Shown here piece by piece: positions 38,101 to 47,700 of a stretch of 64,000 bases of DNA. Origin of the DNA: an uncultured Prevotellaceae bacterium. Lineage in GTDB: Bacteria > Bacteroidota > Bacteroidia > Bacteroidales > Bacteroidaceae. Both the position numbers and the translations under genes were made by a program. The notes under the pieces are model-generated. The model ran no database searches and was not told where the DNA came from. It was given only the letters and a program-made list of their open reading frames with translations. The stretch spans positions 18,242-82,241 of the forward strand of contig ONGG01000009.1 of the NCBI GenBank assembly GCA_900317305.1. The letters are read 5' to 3'. Within the stretch, counting starts at the first letter, position 1; each line of letters begins with the position of its first letter.

Positions 38101-41100
38101 TGCGACCTGGCGGCCACGCCGTCCTCTAGTCCTCCGAATCCCTCGGTGGTGTAGCGTCCGGTGAGCGCCACCGTACCGAAGTCGGAGAGTTGCACGTTGA
38201 GGTTGCCCTGTGCGGCCCATCCACCCTCGTTGTTATACTCCTTGAGTCGGAGCTCGTTCACCCACACCTCGCCCGACTTGACTTCGCCCGAGAGGTTTCT
38301 CACACCGATGATCATGGTCTTCACCTCGCCGAGCGAGGGGTTACCCATGATGCTCACCTTGTTGGCCGGCTTGTCCTCATCGTAGGCCGTATAGAGTTGG
38401 TTGAACGAGGCAGCCCCCTCGCCCTTCGCGATGTTGCGCTGCTTCTTGAGAGCGGTGAAGATAGAGAGCGGCACGTCGAGCATATTGTCCTCGGGCCACA
38501 CGATGCGCTTGTCGGTGGCGGAGTATTTGTCGTAGTGGCCGGCAGGAGTGAGTTTGAGCGGAATCTCATACTCGTAGTAGTTGCTCTTGTAGTCGCTGCC
38601 GAGTCGCACGAAGAGGGCCAACTGGTTGTCGGTGAGGCTGGTGACATTCTCGTTGAGCGAGTTGGCATGCACGAACATCTGCAGTCTGCGATACTGGCGC
38701 AGGTCGAGGTTGGTGTTCTTATACACGCACTTCGACTCGCCTGTTCCCAGGTCGGTGAGTATCATGTCGAGGGCCTGCTCGTTGTTCTCCACCAGCTGCG
38801 GCTGTGTGGGGTCTTGCACACGCGAGATGCCCGGAGGCAGAATGTAGTTGACGGGGGTCTTGTCGTTATTCTCCTCGATGTTGACGGCACTCACGGCCAT
38901 ATAGCCCGAATTCGAGGCACTGGGCGTGAGGTTCTGGGTATACACGCGCCATTCGCCCCTCACCAGGTCGAGGCTGCCGAATCGGAGCACGATGGGCTTC
39001 TTGAAGTTGGTGAGGAACATACGCATGAAGCGGATGGAGGTGAAGTCGCTGATGGCGCCCACGCGCTGCTCATACCTGTCGATGGGGATGCGGAACTGAT
39101 ACCATGTCACTTTGTAGGGCTCGCCATTGCGCAGCGTGCCCGAACCCTCACGGCTGTCGACGATGAAGTTGTGGCCCACCACGAGGTCCTCGGGACGAAT
39201 CGACACATGGTATTGGTAGTATTTCTCATACTCGTTGAGGGTGTAGTCCTGATTGATGTCCTCCACATCGGGGGTGGTCTTGTACGACGTGTCGTACGAC
39301 TCGCTTCGTGTGTCGGAGTCGGGCGAGTTGCCTTGCGGGTTGTTGATATACTTGTAGCGGCGGAGGATAGAGGCCTGAATCTGGTCGTAGTCGCTGCCGC
39401 GGAAATAGTGGTAGTCGTCGTTGGCGGGGTCGCTGAAGATGCTGTCGTAGACCTCGGGGCTCACCTTCGACTGCACGCTGCTGAGGAAGTCGCGGTAGTA
39501 GTCGTAGGTCTGCTCCTCCTGGTCGGTGAGTCCGTTGAAGCCCACATCCTGCAGCGCCCTCGAGCCCGAGGTGGTGACAAAGGCATAGGGTTCGTTCGAC
39601 TGGTTGGGCACCTTTCCCCACTGCGTGAGCGAATAGGTGGTGGCCCCGTTTACCGGCATTCCGCTCTCGAAGAATTTCTTTCCGTCGTGCAGCACATCCT
39701 CGCTCACCTCGCCCAGGTTGATGTAGAAGTCGCCGCCATATTCGTTGGCATCGCCCTGCTCTTTGGTATAGACGAACGGGTCGAGCATCCAGAACTCGAT
39801 GTACTCGATATTGGCGGTCTCGAAGTCGTTGGTGTCGAGTTTGCGCATCATGCCGCCCCATTTGCTGGTGGGGTTGGTGAGGGTTCCGTCGGAGTTGAGG
39901 TCGGGATTGAAGTTATAGGGACCGCGCTCGTTGGGATAGTAGGCCAGGTTGAGCACCGGCAGCGTGGAGGTGGCACCGCTGTAACTGCTCTGGTCGCGGT
40001 TGGGATAGAGCTCGCGCACGTACACCTCGCGCACATAGTGGTTGGAGAGTTGTTCGAGGTCGCTCTTGATGTGACCCGGGGTGAGCGACGAACTGCGCCT
40101 GGTGAAGAGCGGGTCGATGTTGTACCAGGCCAGCAGACTGCGGTTGAAGCCGCTTGAGAGTCCGGTCTTGTCCTTATGCTCGCCAAACATGGTGGGCACG
40201 CTCGAGATGATCCACGAGGTGGGAGCCGACACGTCGATGGTGTTCTTCGTGTTCTCGAAGTCGTCGAGATACGAGGCGTTGTCCTGCGTGCCACGTGCCT
40301 GTCCGGCGATGAGTTGTGCGAACTCGGCCGAGAGTTGTATGTTCGACGGCTGGGTGACATGGAGCAGCGGCACCTTGTTGAGCAGGTTGGTGAGCCACTG
40401 GCTCTCCTTCTTCCAGTTCAGGTTCACGCCCCAGAGGGTGTTGTTGAGCGGTTCGGCTCCCATGGCCACCTTGGTGGTGAGCGCCTGCTCGGAGAGATGG
40501 CGCAGCGTACCGCTCATCTGGAAATTCTTGCTGAAGTCGTACTCCCAGTTGATGCCGAACATGGTCTTCCTCGACTGTCCGTAGTCGGTGTTGCTCTCAT
40601 AGGTTGCCCTCACGTCGGTCTGTGCGTCGAGGATGCTCTGGTTGATGATGGTCACCTCGCCGGCCGAATAGTCGACAGTATAGTCGGAGCCCTCGGTGAG
40701 CTCCACACCGCCGGCGGTGACATGCACCGACCCCTGGGGCACGTTGTATGCCCCCAGCGAGATGACGTTGGCCGAGGTGCCGCGGAATTGTCCGGTGAGG
40801 ATATACTTGTCTTTCTCGGCTATCTGCTTGGCCACGGTCTTGGTAGAGTCGTAAAGTTCGGTATAGCTGTATTTGGCAGCGGTCTCGGGGGCGACGCCCT
40901 TCGACACGAGGAAGCCGTAGAGGTAGGAGCCGAAGGGCTCGGTCTTGGGCAGGAACACGCGGCCGTTGCTCACCGTGTAGCCCTCTACGAAGTCGAAATA
41001 GCCATTGGAGTGCAGTTTCTTGTTGTCGTCGAGGCGGTCGGCGTCGATATCCTTGACAATCGACTGGTTCTTCACCTGTGGTTCGGGAATGTAGGTGAGG

Positions 41101-42863
41101 TAGACGCCGGCGGTGTCGCTCTGGAACTTGATGTCGAGGCGGAACTTCTGCTCCTGCACGGAAGAGGCGAGGTAGTAGACGTTTTTCATCATGAGTCTCC
41201 AGTTGCTCTGCGAGGGGTTGTTGCTGGTGTTCTTGAGCGACTTCACGAAGAGGCATTTCTTCACGTCGGTGACGTCGCTGGCAAACTCGCCCACCTGATA
41301 GGTCACGCCGCCATAGGTATACTCGTAGGCCACTGCCAGCACCTGGTCGGTCTGCAGCGAGGTCTTGAGCGACACGTATCCCAGGCTGCTGTTCAGGGTG
41401 TATTCCGATGAGTTGAGCAGTCGGGCACTCTCCAGTTTCTCATAGTCGGTGCCTCCCACGAAACGGGTGTCGAGCACGCTCGACGTCTGGTCGATGTCGC
41501 GTGCGTCGACGTAGGTGGTGTTCATCTCGGAATAAAGGTTGTTGTTCGAGTTGGCCGGGGGTGCATCCTCGCCGCCCTCGCCCAAGTCGGGCAGAGCCAC
41601 GATGTTTCGGGTGTTGTTCTGCACACCGCTCTTGTTGGTGACCCAGATCTCGATGCGGTTGATGGTGATGCCCGACGTGATGTTGGGCAGCGTCTTCATC
41701 GAGGCGTCATACCTAGCGCGGAAATAGTGCGAGAGGAAGAAGTGGCGGTTCTCCTCGTAGTTGGCGGCATCGATCTCGAAGGGCGTATACTGTGCGCCTC
41801 CTTTCGACGACACACTTGCCGACGCCGATTTCTTCTGCGAGATGACCGTCTGGAGTTTGAGTTTGCCGAACTGCATGTCGGTGCGCAGACCGAAGAGCGA
41901 ACTGGCTCCGGTGACGAGCGACGAGTTGGCTGGGAACGACACGTTGCCACCCTCCACGAGTTTAATGATCTCGTCTTCCTTGCCCTCATACTTGAGTTTC
42001 ATGCTCTGGGCATCGAAGTCGAAGGTGGCGTCGGTGTTGTAGTTGAGGTTCATGTTCACCTTGTCGCCCACCTTTCCGTTCACGTTGAGGTTGATCTTCT
42101 CGTCGAAGTCCATCGTGGTGGTCTTGCGGTTGCGGATGGGCAGCGAGGGGTTGTCGATGTTCTTCAGGGTAGCGCCAAACTTGAGTTCGGCCGTTCCCTG
42201 CGTCTTGATGCGCACACCACCCGGACCGAAGATTTTCTCGGCCGGTCCCAGGTCGAAGTGCATGTCGGTGAAGTCGAACTTCTCCTTGCCCTTCGTCTTC
42301 ACCACCTCCTCGTTCTTGCTCCGCCAGAAGTCTTGCATGAGCTGGCGCTCGCTCCATTTGAAGTATTGGCTATAGTCCATCATGATGGGGGCGCCCACAT
42401 AGGTGCCGCCAATCTTGTTGCCGATGATGTAGCGGTCGATGGTGTCGTTGTATTCCACCGTCTGCTTCATGTTCTCGGGCCGCTGCAGGTCGGCAGAGCC
42501 TTGCTCCAGGTCGTCCTCGGTGATGGGGATGGTGCGCTGAATCTTCCAGCGGGGGTTGAGCAATGAGTCGGGTATCTCGGCATCATCGTCGATGATGGGC
42601 TGGGCCTTCACGTCCTTGTTCTTGTCGTCGCCCCTGGCGATATTGCCTGTGGGGCCCTGACCTTGCGTGCGGGTGTCCTGGTTACGGTTGCGGGCACCTT
42701 GGTTGCGGGTGCGGTCGTCCTGGTTTTCTGGCCGCTGGCGGTTGCCCTGCTGGGTGCGCTGGCGGGTACGGTCGTCTTGAGGCACGGACAGGGCATAGCC
42801 CGCCACCACACTGATGGCGAACCAGATGAGCATAAGCAAGGCTGTCCGCGTTTGTCCTCTCAT
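35178..42863 (-). CDS. sprA: SprA, type IX secretion outer-membrane translocon
   Basis: The 2561-residue product is the giant barrel protein SprA that forms the outer-membrane channel of the type IX secretion system. After an N-terminal signal/anchor (MLIWFAISVVAGYALS) and an Arg/Gln/Asn-rich linker come the conserved SprA repeats (FDFTDMHFDLGPAEKIFGPGG, MDFDEKINLNVNGKVGDKVN) and dozens of barrel strands ending LSLKFSLTR. Two low-complexity insertions stand out: Lys/Asp-rich around residues 1940-1980 and Gly/Asn/Ser-rich around 2430-2475. It begins three bases after ruvA, an arrangement I recall as common in Bacteroidota. The gene is intact. Confidence 0.95.
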   Translation of the reverse strand: MRGQTRTALLMLIWFAISVVAGYALSVPQDDRTRQRTQQGNRQRPENQDDRTRNQGARNRNQDTRTQGQGPTGNIARGDDKNKDVKAQPIIDDDAEIPDSLLNPRWKIQRTIPITEDDLEQGSADLQRPENMKQTVEYNDTIDRYIIGNKIGGTYVGAPIMMDYSQYFKWSERQLMQDFWRSKNEEVVKTKGKEKFDFTDMHFDLGPAEKIFGPGGVRIKTQGTAELKFGATLKNIDNPSLPIRNRKTTTMDFDEKINLNVNGKVGDKVNMNLNYNTDATFDFDAQSMKLKYEGKEDEIIKLVEGGNVSFPANSSLVTGASSLFGLRTDMQFGKLKLQTVISQKKSASASVSSKGGAQYTPFEIDAANYEENRHFFLSHYFRARYDASMKTLPNITSGITINRIEIWVTNKSGVQNNTRNIVALPDLGEGGEDAPPANSNNNLYSEMNTTYVDARDIDQTSSVLDTRFVGGTDYEKLESARLLNSSEYTLNSSLGYVSLKTSLQTDQVLAVAYEYTYGGVTYQVGEFASDVTDVKKCLFVKSLKNTSNNPSQSNWRLMMKNVYYLASSVQEQKFRLDIKFQSDTAGVYLTYIPEPQVKNQSIVKDIDADRLDDNKKLHSNGYFDFVEGYTVSNGRVFLPKTEPFGSYLYGFLVSKGVAPETAAKYSYTELYDSTKTVAKQIAEKDKYILTGQFRGTSANVISLGAYNVPQGSVHVTAGGVELTEGSDYTVDYSAGEVTIINQSILDAQTDVRATYESNTDYGQSRKTMFGINWEYDFSKNFQMSGTLRHLSEQALTTKVAMGAEPLNNTLWGVNLNWKKESQWLTNLLNKVPLLHVTQPSNIQLSAEFAQLIAGQARGTQDNASYLDDFENTKNTIDVSAPTSWIISSVPTMFGEHKDKTGLSSGFNRSLLAWYNIDPLFTRRSSSLTPGHIKSDLEQLSNHYVREVYVRELYPNRDQSSYSGATSTLPVLNLAYYPNERGPYNFNPDLNSDGTLTNPTSKWGGMMRKLDTNDFETANIEYIEFWMLDPFVYTKEQGDANEYGGDFYINLGEVSEDVLHDGKKFFESGMPVNGATTYSLTQWGKVPNQSNEPYAFVTTSGSRALQDVGFNGLTDQEEQTYDYYRDFLSSVQSKVSPEVYDSIFSDPANDDYHYFRGSDYDQIQASILRRYKYINNPQGNSPDSDTRSESYDTSYKTTPDVEDINQDYTLNEYEKYYQYHVSIRPEDLVVGHNFIVDSREGSGTLRNGEPYKVTWYQFRIPIDRYEQRVGAISDFTSIRFMRMFLTNFKKPIVLRFGSLDLVRGEWRVYTQNLTPSASNSGYMAVSAVNIEENNDKTPVNYILPPGISRVQDPTQPQLVENNEQALDMILTDLGTGESKCVYKNTNLDLRQYRRLQMFVHANSLNENVTSLTDNQLALFVRLGSDYKSNYYEYEIPLKLTPAGHYDKYSATDKRIVWPEDNMLDVPLSIFTALKKQRNIAKGEGAASFNQLYTAYDEDKPANKVSIMGNPSLGEVKTMIIGVRNLSGEVKSGEVWVNELRLKEYNNEGGWAAQGNLNVQLSDFGTVALTGRYTTEGFGGLEDGVAARSQDNYQNFSFTTQLELGKFFPDKAKVSAPLYYHVSKEKTKPKYNPLDTDMLLDDALDATESKQERDSIESIVVTNVTNTNFSLSNVRVGIANKRHPMPYDPANFSFSYSHSHDHTTGNTTVYENDDTWKAAMAYSWTPVFKAWEPFKKLIKSKSKWFEIAKRFSLNYLPQNVSFNTNLTRHYYELQERDMENLSSTSLPIKFNEQFQWHRDFSLRWDLTKNLHMNFQSATLAEIEEPYTPINKDYYPDAYTAWKDSVITSIKNLGTPLDYNQSFSASYHVPLNLIPILDWLNSDVTYNSSYRWVRGTDTAEGNSLGNQISNNSTFKINGSLNLQKFYDHIPFLKKANERFNKALTNNKKDTKGKDAKADKNAKVKKEGEATDDDKKKAALPKNKNTFEKEIVVKGDTSLVVAHNKKSRRLIVTAKNEEGKTIPVKYKVVDDNKIKVINKNDSAVKMKITVTAKPPLDDKTWYKTAQVIARGLMMVRSINFTYTTNRMMSIPGFMPNIGDAFGQRRGDVLSPGLDFAFGFNGDDYVEKARRNDWLFISESVATPASTSLTRDVQLKMTLEPARDLKIDLNASHTETKAQRIQFMYEGNPTTRSGNLTLTTISIGSAFESMGDANNGYHSATFDKFCASLEGFRQRVEAKYEGSVYPRGSQLAGKTFDPANGGVGLYSADVMIPAFLASYTSMGGKSLDIFPSISRMLPNWSVRYSGLGKLSPFKELFKSVNLSHSYKSIFAVGSYASFSTWQEFMNGLGFVTDATTGNPVPSSMFNISTVSINENFSPLLGLEVTLHNNLSCKVEYKTTRVLTLSTTSVQLQEATSNDWVIGMGYKINDFKLFGGSNHRKVKGKKGNEGDGKGNENDKNSNNRDSSSSRSSSSSSSKNFNHDLNLRFDFSYRKQANILRDIATMTSNASNGNTALKFSFKADYTISKLMTMTFYYDQQVNTPLLSANSYPTTTRDFGLSLKFSLTR

Positions 42864-42866
42864 TTC

Positions 42867-43484
42867 CTATTTTATCTGTTTGAGTGCCAGTTTCACCACC
42901 TGCTCCACGTGCAGGTCGGGCTGCTGTTTGAGTATTTCGGTCACCACTTTGGCCGAGGGTGCCGGCGAGAAGCCGAGCATGGCGAGAGCGCTCACGGCCT
43001 CGTCTTTCACCTGGCGGTTCACGGCGTCGTGCTGCACACCGGGGGCCTGTGGCACCTGCTGCGACAGGTCGCTGGTGGCAATCTTGTCTTTCAGGTCGAC
43101 GATGATGCGCTGGGCGGTGCGCAGGCCGATGCCCTTCACGCTCTTGAGCGACCGCTCGTCGCCATTGGCGATGGCCGAGCACAGTTCGCTAGGCGAGTAC
43201 GACGACAGGATCATCCTGGCCGTATTGGCACCCACTCCCGAGACCGAGATGAGCAGGCGGTAGAGTTCGCGCTCCTGGCGCGTGGCGAAACCGTAGAGGG
43301 TGAACGAATCGTCGCGCCCTCCTGTGACAATGGCCTCATGGACGAAGAGCTTCACCTCTTTCTTTTCCTGTATGGCCGTAAACGTATTGAGCGAAATATT
43401 CAGCGCATAGCCCACCCCGGCCGCTTCGACAACGGCCAGCGTCGGGGTGACATCAGCGAGTTCGCCCCTGATATATTCTATCAT
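42867..43484 (-). CDS. ruvA: Holliday junction DNA helicase subunit RuvA
   Basis: Binds Holliday junctions and loads RuvB for branch migration. The 205-residue product has the N-terminal OB fold ([20 protein letters not shown]), two helix-hairpin-helix motifs ([16 protein letters not shown] and [20 protein letters not shown]) and a C-terminal UBA-like domain III. Length is standard. It is followed after three bases by sprA. Confidence 0.96.
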   Translation of the reverse strand: MIEYIRGELADVTPTLAVVEAAGVGYALNISLNTFTAIQEKKEVKLFVHEAIVTGGRDDSFTLYGFATRQERELYRLLISVSGVGANTARMILSSYSPSELCSAIANGDERSLKSVKGIGLRTAQRIIVDLKDKIATSDLSQQVPQAPGVQHDAVNRQVKDEAVSALAMLGFSPAPSAKVVTEILKQQPDLHVEQVVKLALKQIK

Positions 43485-43520
43485 TTAGAATCCAATTTTT
43501 GTGTATATATACGATAATAT

Positions 43521-43559
43521 AACGGCCTTCTGGATGGTTTATTGCATCCGAAGGCCGTT
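43521..43559 (-). terminator. Hairpin between the 349-residue gene and ruvA
   Basis: AACGGCCTTC-T-GGATG pairs with CATCCGAAGGCCGTT, a 15-bp stem with one bulged T. It lies 30 bases past the stop of the 43589-44638 gene. The following bases on the minus strand are A/T-rich rather than a clean T-run. Confidence 0.65.
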
Positions 43560-43588
43560 TTCAGGGTAATGAGTGGTGTATTTTTGGC

Positions 43589-44638
43589 TTACATGCCTTG
43601 TTTCTGGCTGTCGTCCTCCTCTTCCTCGTACACGTTCCAGTGCGAGGTCACCCATTCCAGGACACGGCTCTCTATCAGGCCGTCCTTGCCATCGACCCTC
43701 ACCCGTTTCTCGCTGACCATCGCCTTGGGCCATCCATTGAAGAAATAGAGATAGATCTCATGGTTCACGCCCTGCACCTTCATCTTGGTGAACTCGTCGC
43801 TCTTCAGCGACTCGTTCAGTTTGCCGGCAATCGAATCGTTCACGATCATGCCCACGCTGCCGCCCACGAAGTCCATCAAGTCGGAGCCCGTCATATCGGT
43901 AGTGGTCTCGGCCACCACGCCATAGTCGCCCTCGTTGTCGGTATCTTCCTTGGGCACGGTGTAGAAGGCCTCGATGTCGATCTGTGCGGGATAGCCCAGC
44001 TCGTTTTTCGTCTCCAGGCGCTCTTTCTTCATCGAGAAGGCGGCGCCATGGGCATTGAAGAGCATCGTCAGCGGCTCGTAAATCTGCATGATGCCATTCT
44101 CCGAGGAGCAGCGGAGCAGGAACGTGCTCTCCATGCGCTGACGCAAGAGGACGCTGTCGAGCTCAGGATGGCGGGTATAGACATCGTCGAAGATTCGCTT
44201 GTAGTTGGCTTTCAGACTGTCGCGTATCTCCATCCAGTTGTCGATACGCTGGATAGAGCCCATCTCGTCGGTAGAGAAGCGGCAAGCCACGCCGAGGGGC
44301 ATGGAGAGGAGGTCTTCGAACGACACTGCGCTCTCGTCGTAGATGGTGTTCCCCTTCACCTGTTCCTGGGGCACGAGGAGCATCTTGTAGCCCTCGCTGG
44401 TGGAGTCGGTGACGGTCACCAGGAAGCGGGTAGTGACATCCACGGTGGTGAGGGTGTCGCCTCCATCCTTGATGCGCTCTTTCTGGTGGGTGTAGTCGTA
44501 AACCAACGAATCGCCCTTTGAGAAATAGGCCACCACCGAGATGGTGCTGTCCTCATCGGCTTCCAAAAGCTGACTGCTCTGGGCATGGCCGCCCAAGGCG
44601 ATGAAGAGGGCAAAGAAAGTAAGAAAAATCTGTTTCAT
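43589..44638 (-). CDS. Secreted protein of unknown function, 349 residues
   Basis: The product starts with a Sec signal peptide (MKQIFLTFFALFIALGGHAQ). The remainder is soluble, acidic and rich in short beta-strands (VAYFSKGDSLVYDYTHQKE, RFLVTVTDST, GYKMLLVPQEQV), with no cysteine pairs or catalytic motif I recognise. It is probably periplasmic. It follows the GH43 gene after 87 bases that contain AGGAGTTCAGG repeats, so co-transcription is uncertain. Confidence 0.72.
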   Translation of the reverse strand: MKQIFLTFFALFIALGGHAQSSQLLEADEDSTISVVAYFSKGDSLVYDYTHQKERIKDGGDTLTTVDVTTRFLVTVTDSTSEGYKMLLVPQEQVKGNTIYDESAVSFEDLLSMPLGVACRFSTDEMGSIQRIDNWMEIRDSLKANYKRIFDDVYTRHPELDSVLLRQRMESTFLLRCSSENGIMQIYEPLTMLFNAHGAAFSMKKERLETKNELGYPAQIDIEAFYTVPKEDTDNEGDYGVVAETTTDMTGSDLMDFVGGSVGMIVNDSIAGKLNESLKSDEFTKMKVQGVNHEIYLYFFNGWPKAMVSEKRVRVDGKDGLIESRVLEWVTSHWNVYEEEEDDSQKQGM

Positions 44639-44725
44639 TTTTATAGTTAAGGAGTTCAGGAGTTGCAGAAGTTCAGGAGTTCAGACATTACTCTTTTTGC
44701 TCTGGAGTTGCAGCAGTTCAAAATA

Positions 44726-46141
44726 TTATTTAAACTGCCACCAATCCAGATGGATGTCGCCGCTCACATTGCCGAAGCAGAGGTAGAGGTCGTGCACACC
44801 CGATGCCCCCTTCACCTTAGTGTTGAAGGCCTTGTAGGTGTCAACCGACCCTGTATTGCCCACCACCACCTGACCAATGACGGGACCGTCGACGGCATCG
44901 ATGCGCAGGGTGACGGTACAACCGCCCGTGGCGGCCGCCGTCATCGCGAAGCGCTTGGCCCGCTTGGCGAAGTCGACGCCCCGGAGGCGGATATACTCGC
45001 CGTTGTCGATATGGTAGACATACATATTGCGGCGGCCAGTCGACTCAGGCATCTTCGCCACCACGCCTGTGTTGGGGATGCCCATCTTGGCGGTCTTCAG
45101 TCCGTAGCCCCAAGCCATGGTCTCGGCCTCCACGCGCTGGTAAGGGTTGAGCCAGTGGAGCTGCTTCATCGGTTTCTGGTCGAGCCAGTAGGGTTCCTCA
45201 CGGATGGTGCCGTCGGCATTGTAGGTGATCTCCATGCACGACACGCTGCGGCGCTCATGGTGCACATAGGTCTCGAGGTGCATCAGGTCGTAGTCCTGAC
45301 CGAAGCAGTAGGAATGGCCCTTATAGTCGACGATGCCGGGATGGTTGCCACGGTTGCGGTCGGTGGGCCGCATGATGTAGCCCTTGGGCTCCCACGGACC
45401 GGTGGGCGAGTCGCTCATGGCATAGCCCAGCGCCTCGGGGCAGCAGGTGGTGGCATAGGCCAGGTAGTAGTGGCCGCCACGCTTGTAGAACCACGGTCCC
45501 TCCTGGTAGTGCTCGATGTGATAGGGCAGGCGCACCACGCTGTCGCGGAGCGATATCATGTCGTCATTCAGTCGGGCGTAGAAGGTATAAGGGTTGCCCC
45601 AGTACATATAAGCCTGTCCGTCGGCATCGGTGAAGACGGTGGGGTCGATGTCATACCAGTTGCTCTGGTCCCACACGATGGGTTTGCCGAGGGGGTCTTT
45701 GAAGGGGCCGTAGGGCGAGTCGCTCACGAGCACACCGATGCCATGTCCGTGGAGGGGTGCGTAGAGGTAGTATTTGCCGTTGCGCTCCACGGTCTGTATG
45801 GCCCATGCGCCATTCTCGCGCGAGCGCCACTTGAAGTCTTTCAGCGAGGCCACGGCACCATGCTCGGTCCAGTTGGCCATATCGGTGGTGGTCCACAGCA
45901 GCCAGTCGTACATGAAGAATCCGGCCGAGCCCTGCTCGTTCTCGTCGACGATATCTTCGGGCGAGGAGTCGTGCGAGGTGTATACGAAGAGGGTGTCGCC
46001 CACCACGAGGGGCGCGGGGTCGGCGGTGTACTTGGTCTGGAACAGTGGCATGTTCATCTGCTTGTCCACCTCCTGGGCAGCGCCGGTGAGCACGCAGGCG
46101 GCCATCAGGACACAGGAAAAAACGATACGTCTCATATTCAT
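44726..46141 (-). CDS. GH43-family glycoside hydrolase with CBM6-like domain
   Basis: Secreted hydrolase, probably of arabinoxylan side chains or xylo-oligosaccharide. The signal peptide is MRRIVFSCVLMAACVLTGAAQ. GH43 residues visible: the catalytic base Asp in DPAPLVVGDTLFVYTSHD, DPTVFTDADGQAYMYWG with the second Asp, and the likely acid Glu in HYQEGPWFYKRGGHYYLAY. Residues from about 335 on (YQRVEAETMAWGYGLK, ending DIHLDWWQFK) match a CBM6-like carbohydrate-binding beta-sandwich. Start may be 46141 or 46135. It is unrelated in sequence detail to the GH43 at 6.6 kb, which is a lipoprotein. Confidence 0.85.
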   Translation of the reverse strand: MNMRRIVFSCVLMAACVLTGAAQEVDKQMNMPLFQTKYTADPAPLVVGDTLFVYTSHDSSPEDIVDENEQGSAGFFMYDWLLWTTTDMANWTEHGAVASLKDFKWRSRENGAWAIQTVERNGKYYLYAPLHGHGIGVLVSDSPYGPFKDPLGKPIVWDQSNWYDIDPTVFTDADGQAYMYWGNPYTFYARLNDDMISLRDSVVRLPYHIEHYQEGPWFYKRGGHYYLAYATTCCPEALGYAMSDSPTGPWEPKGYIMRPTDRNRGNHPGIVDYKGHSYCFGQDYDLMHLETYVHHERRSVSCMEITYNADGTIREEPYWLDQKPMKQLHWLNPYQRVEAETMAWGYGLKTAKMGIPNTGVVAKMPESTGRRNMYVYHIDNGEYIRLRGVDFAKRAKRFAMTAAATGGCTVTLRIDAVDGPVIGQVVVGNTGSVDTYKAFNTKVKGASGVHDLYLCFGNVSGDIHLDWWQFK

Positions 46142-46353
46142 GATTATTATAAGATTAGCAATAGCTCTGTTTCTTGGAATTCTGGAGCACTTTTGGTTTC
46201 TGGCTGCGAAATTAACCATAATATTTGGGAAAATCATGCTTCGGACGAAGAAATCGCACCCAAAGCAAAAGATTCCCCACCCCTCCCATTACCAATAAAT
46301 GAGGATTTTTGCAATTTTTCTGCCATTTAGTCATTGTTTTCGCAGAAATGATG

Positions 46354-46361
46354 TAATTTTG
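46354..46361 (+). promoter_or_regulatory. Likely -7 box for ddh
   Basis: TAATTTTG, 60 bases upstream of the ATG in the divergent gap. No clear TTTG at -33. Confidence 0.45.
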
Positions 46362-46421
46362 CAAACTGATTTGAAATTTTTACAACTATTGGAATTTTTA
46401 ACAACCAAATATTACAACTCT

Positions 46422-47321
46422 ATGAAGAAGATCAGAGCAGCCGTAGTGGGTTACGGCAATATCGGCAAGTACGCGCTCCAGGCCCTCGAGGCCGCCGAAG
46501 ACTTTGAGGTAGCCGGCATCGTTCGCCGCAATGGCGACGCCAACCGTCCGGCCGAACTGGCAGGATACGAGGTAGTGAAAGACATCAGCGAACTGAAAGA
46601 TGTAGACGTGGCCATCCTCGCCACTCCCACCCGCAGTTGCGAGGAGTATGCCAAGAAAATCCTGCCCCTGGGCATCAACACTGTCGACAGTTTCGACATC
46701 CATACCAGCATACTCGACTACCGCGCAGCCCTCATGCCCGTGTGCAAGGCCAACAATGCGGTGTCGATCATCGCCGCCGGATGGGATCCGGGCAGCGACA
46801 GCATCGTGCGCACCCTGATGCAGAGCCTGGCACCAAAGGGCCTCTCGTACACCAACTTCGGTCCGGGCATGTCGATGGGCCACTCGGTGTGTGTGCGCTC
46901 GAAGGCCGGCGTGAAGAACGCCCTCTCGATGACCATCCCCAAGGGCGAGGGCATCCACCGCCGCATGGTGTATGTGGAACTGGAAGAGGGCGCCAAACTT
47001 GATGAGGTGACCGCCGCCATCAAGGCCGACCCCTACTTCGCCAACGACGAGACCCACGTGTTCGAGGTGCCCTCCGTCGACGAGGTGCGCGACATGGGAC
47101 ATGGCGTGAACCTGGTGCGCAAGGGTGTGAGCGGAAAGACACAGAACCAGCGCCTGGAGTTCAACATGAGCATCAACAACCCCGCCCTCACCGGTCAGGT
47201 GCTGGTCAACGTGGCCCGCGCCTCGCTGCGCCAGCAGCCAGGCTGCTACACCATGATTGAGGTGCCGGTGATCGACATGCTCCCCGGCGACCGCGAGAGC
47301 CTCATCGCACATCTGGTATAG
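46422..47321 (+). CDS. ddh: Meso-diaminopimelate D-dehydrogenase
   Basis: NADPH enzyme that makes meso-diaminopimelate directly from tetrahydrodipicolinate, the short lysine/peptidoglycan route. The 299-residue product begins MKKIRAAVVGYGNIGKYALQ (Rossmann motif), with ATPTRSCEEYA, DSFDIHTSI, AAGWDPGSDSI, and NFGPGMSMGHS, the substrate loop. The ATG at 46422 removes a meaningless upstream extension. A hairpin terminator is at 47508. Confidence 0.95.
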   Translation: MKKIRAAVVGYGNIGKYALQALEAAEDFEVAGIVRRNGDANRPAELAGYEVVKDISELKDVDVAILATPTRSCEEYAKKILPLGINTVDSFDIHTSILDYRAALMPVCKANNAVSIIAAGWDPGSDSIVRTLMQSLAPKGLSYTNFGPGMSMGHSVCVRSKAGVKNALSMTIPKGEGIHRRMVYVELEEGAKLDEVTAAIKADPYFANDETHVFEVPSVDEVRDMGHGVNLVRKGVSGKTQNQRLEFNMSINNPALTGQVLVNVARASLRQQPGCYTMIEVPVIDMLPGDRESLIAHLV

Positions 47322-47384
47322 CAGCAAGGGTGAATTCGGACTATTGCCTGAATTCCTGTGGCTCCTGAAGCACAAGGTAACTTC

Positions 47385-47440
47385 GTCCCCCTCATGCGAA
47401 GAGGGGGTGGCCCCGAAGGGGCTGGGGGCGTAGAAACACC
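47385..47440. repeat. GC-rich interspersed repeat
   Basis: CCCCCTCATGCGAAGAGGG, then CCCCGAAGGGG and GGGGGCGTAGA. The inverse of the same string (TCTACGCCCCC, CCCCTCTTCGCATGAGGGGG) occurs at 63277, 63504 and 63731, so this is a member of a dispersed family. Confidence 0.6.
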
Positions 47441-47507
47441 AACTAAATTTACGTCAGCAACAATCCCCGAAGCCCAGCAAATGTCTGAACTTCTGAACTC
47501 CTGTAAT

Positions 47508-47544
47508 TCATCCCACAAATGGTATCTGGCCGTTTGTGGGATGA
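47508..47544 (+). terminator. Intrinsic terminator after ddh
   Basis: TCATCCCACAAA pairs with TTTGTGGGATGA (12 bp, 13-base loop), followed by CTGTTTTTGG. Confidence 0.75.
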
Positions 47545-47700
47545 CTGTTTTTGGCCGATGGCCATCCCCCGCCCCACCCCGTCGCGCTCACCCCGGCCAT
47601 CAACGTCGAGGCCGCTTGATAGAAAAAAGTCAGGAAAATGCGCTTATCTATGAAAAAAAAAACTAATTTTGACCTTCGGCCGAAGATAGGCTGCACCTCG

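Noticed and set aside
38190-40157. Long plus-strand frames inside sprA
   Set aside because: They lie antisense to a clearly conserved gene and arise from its G+C-rich third codon positions.
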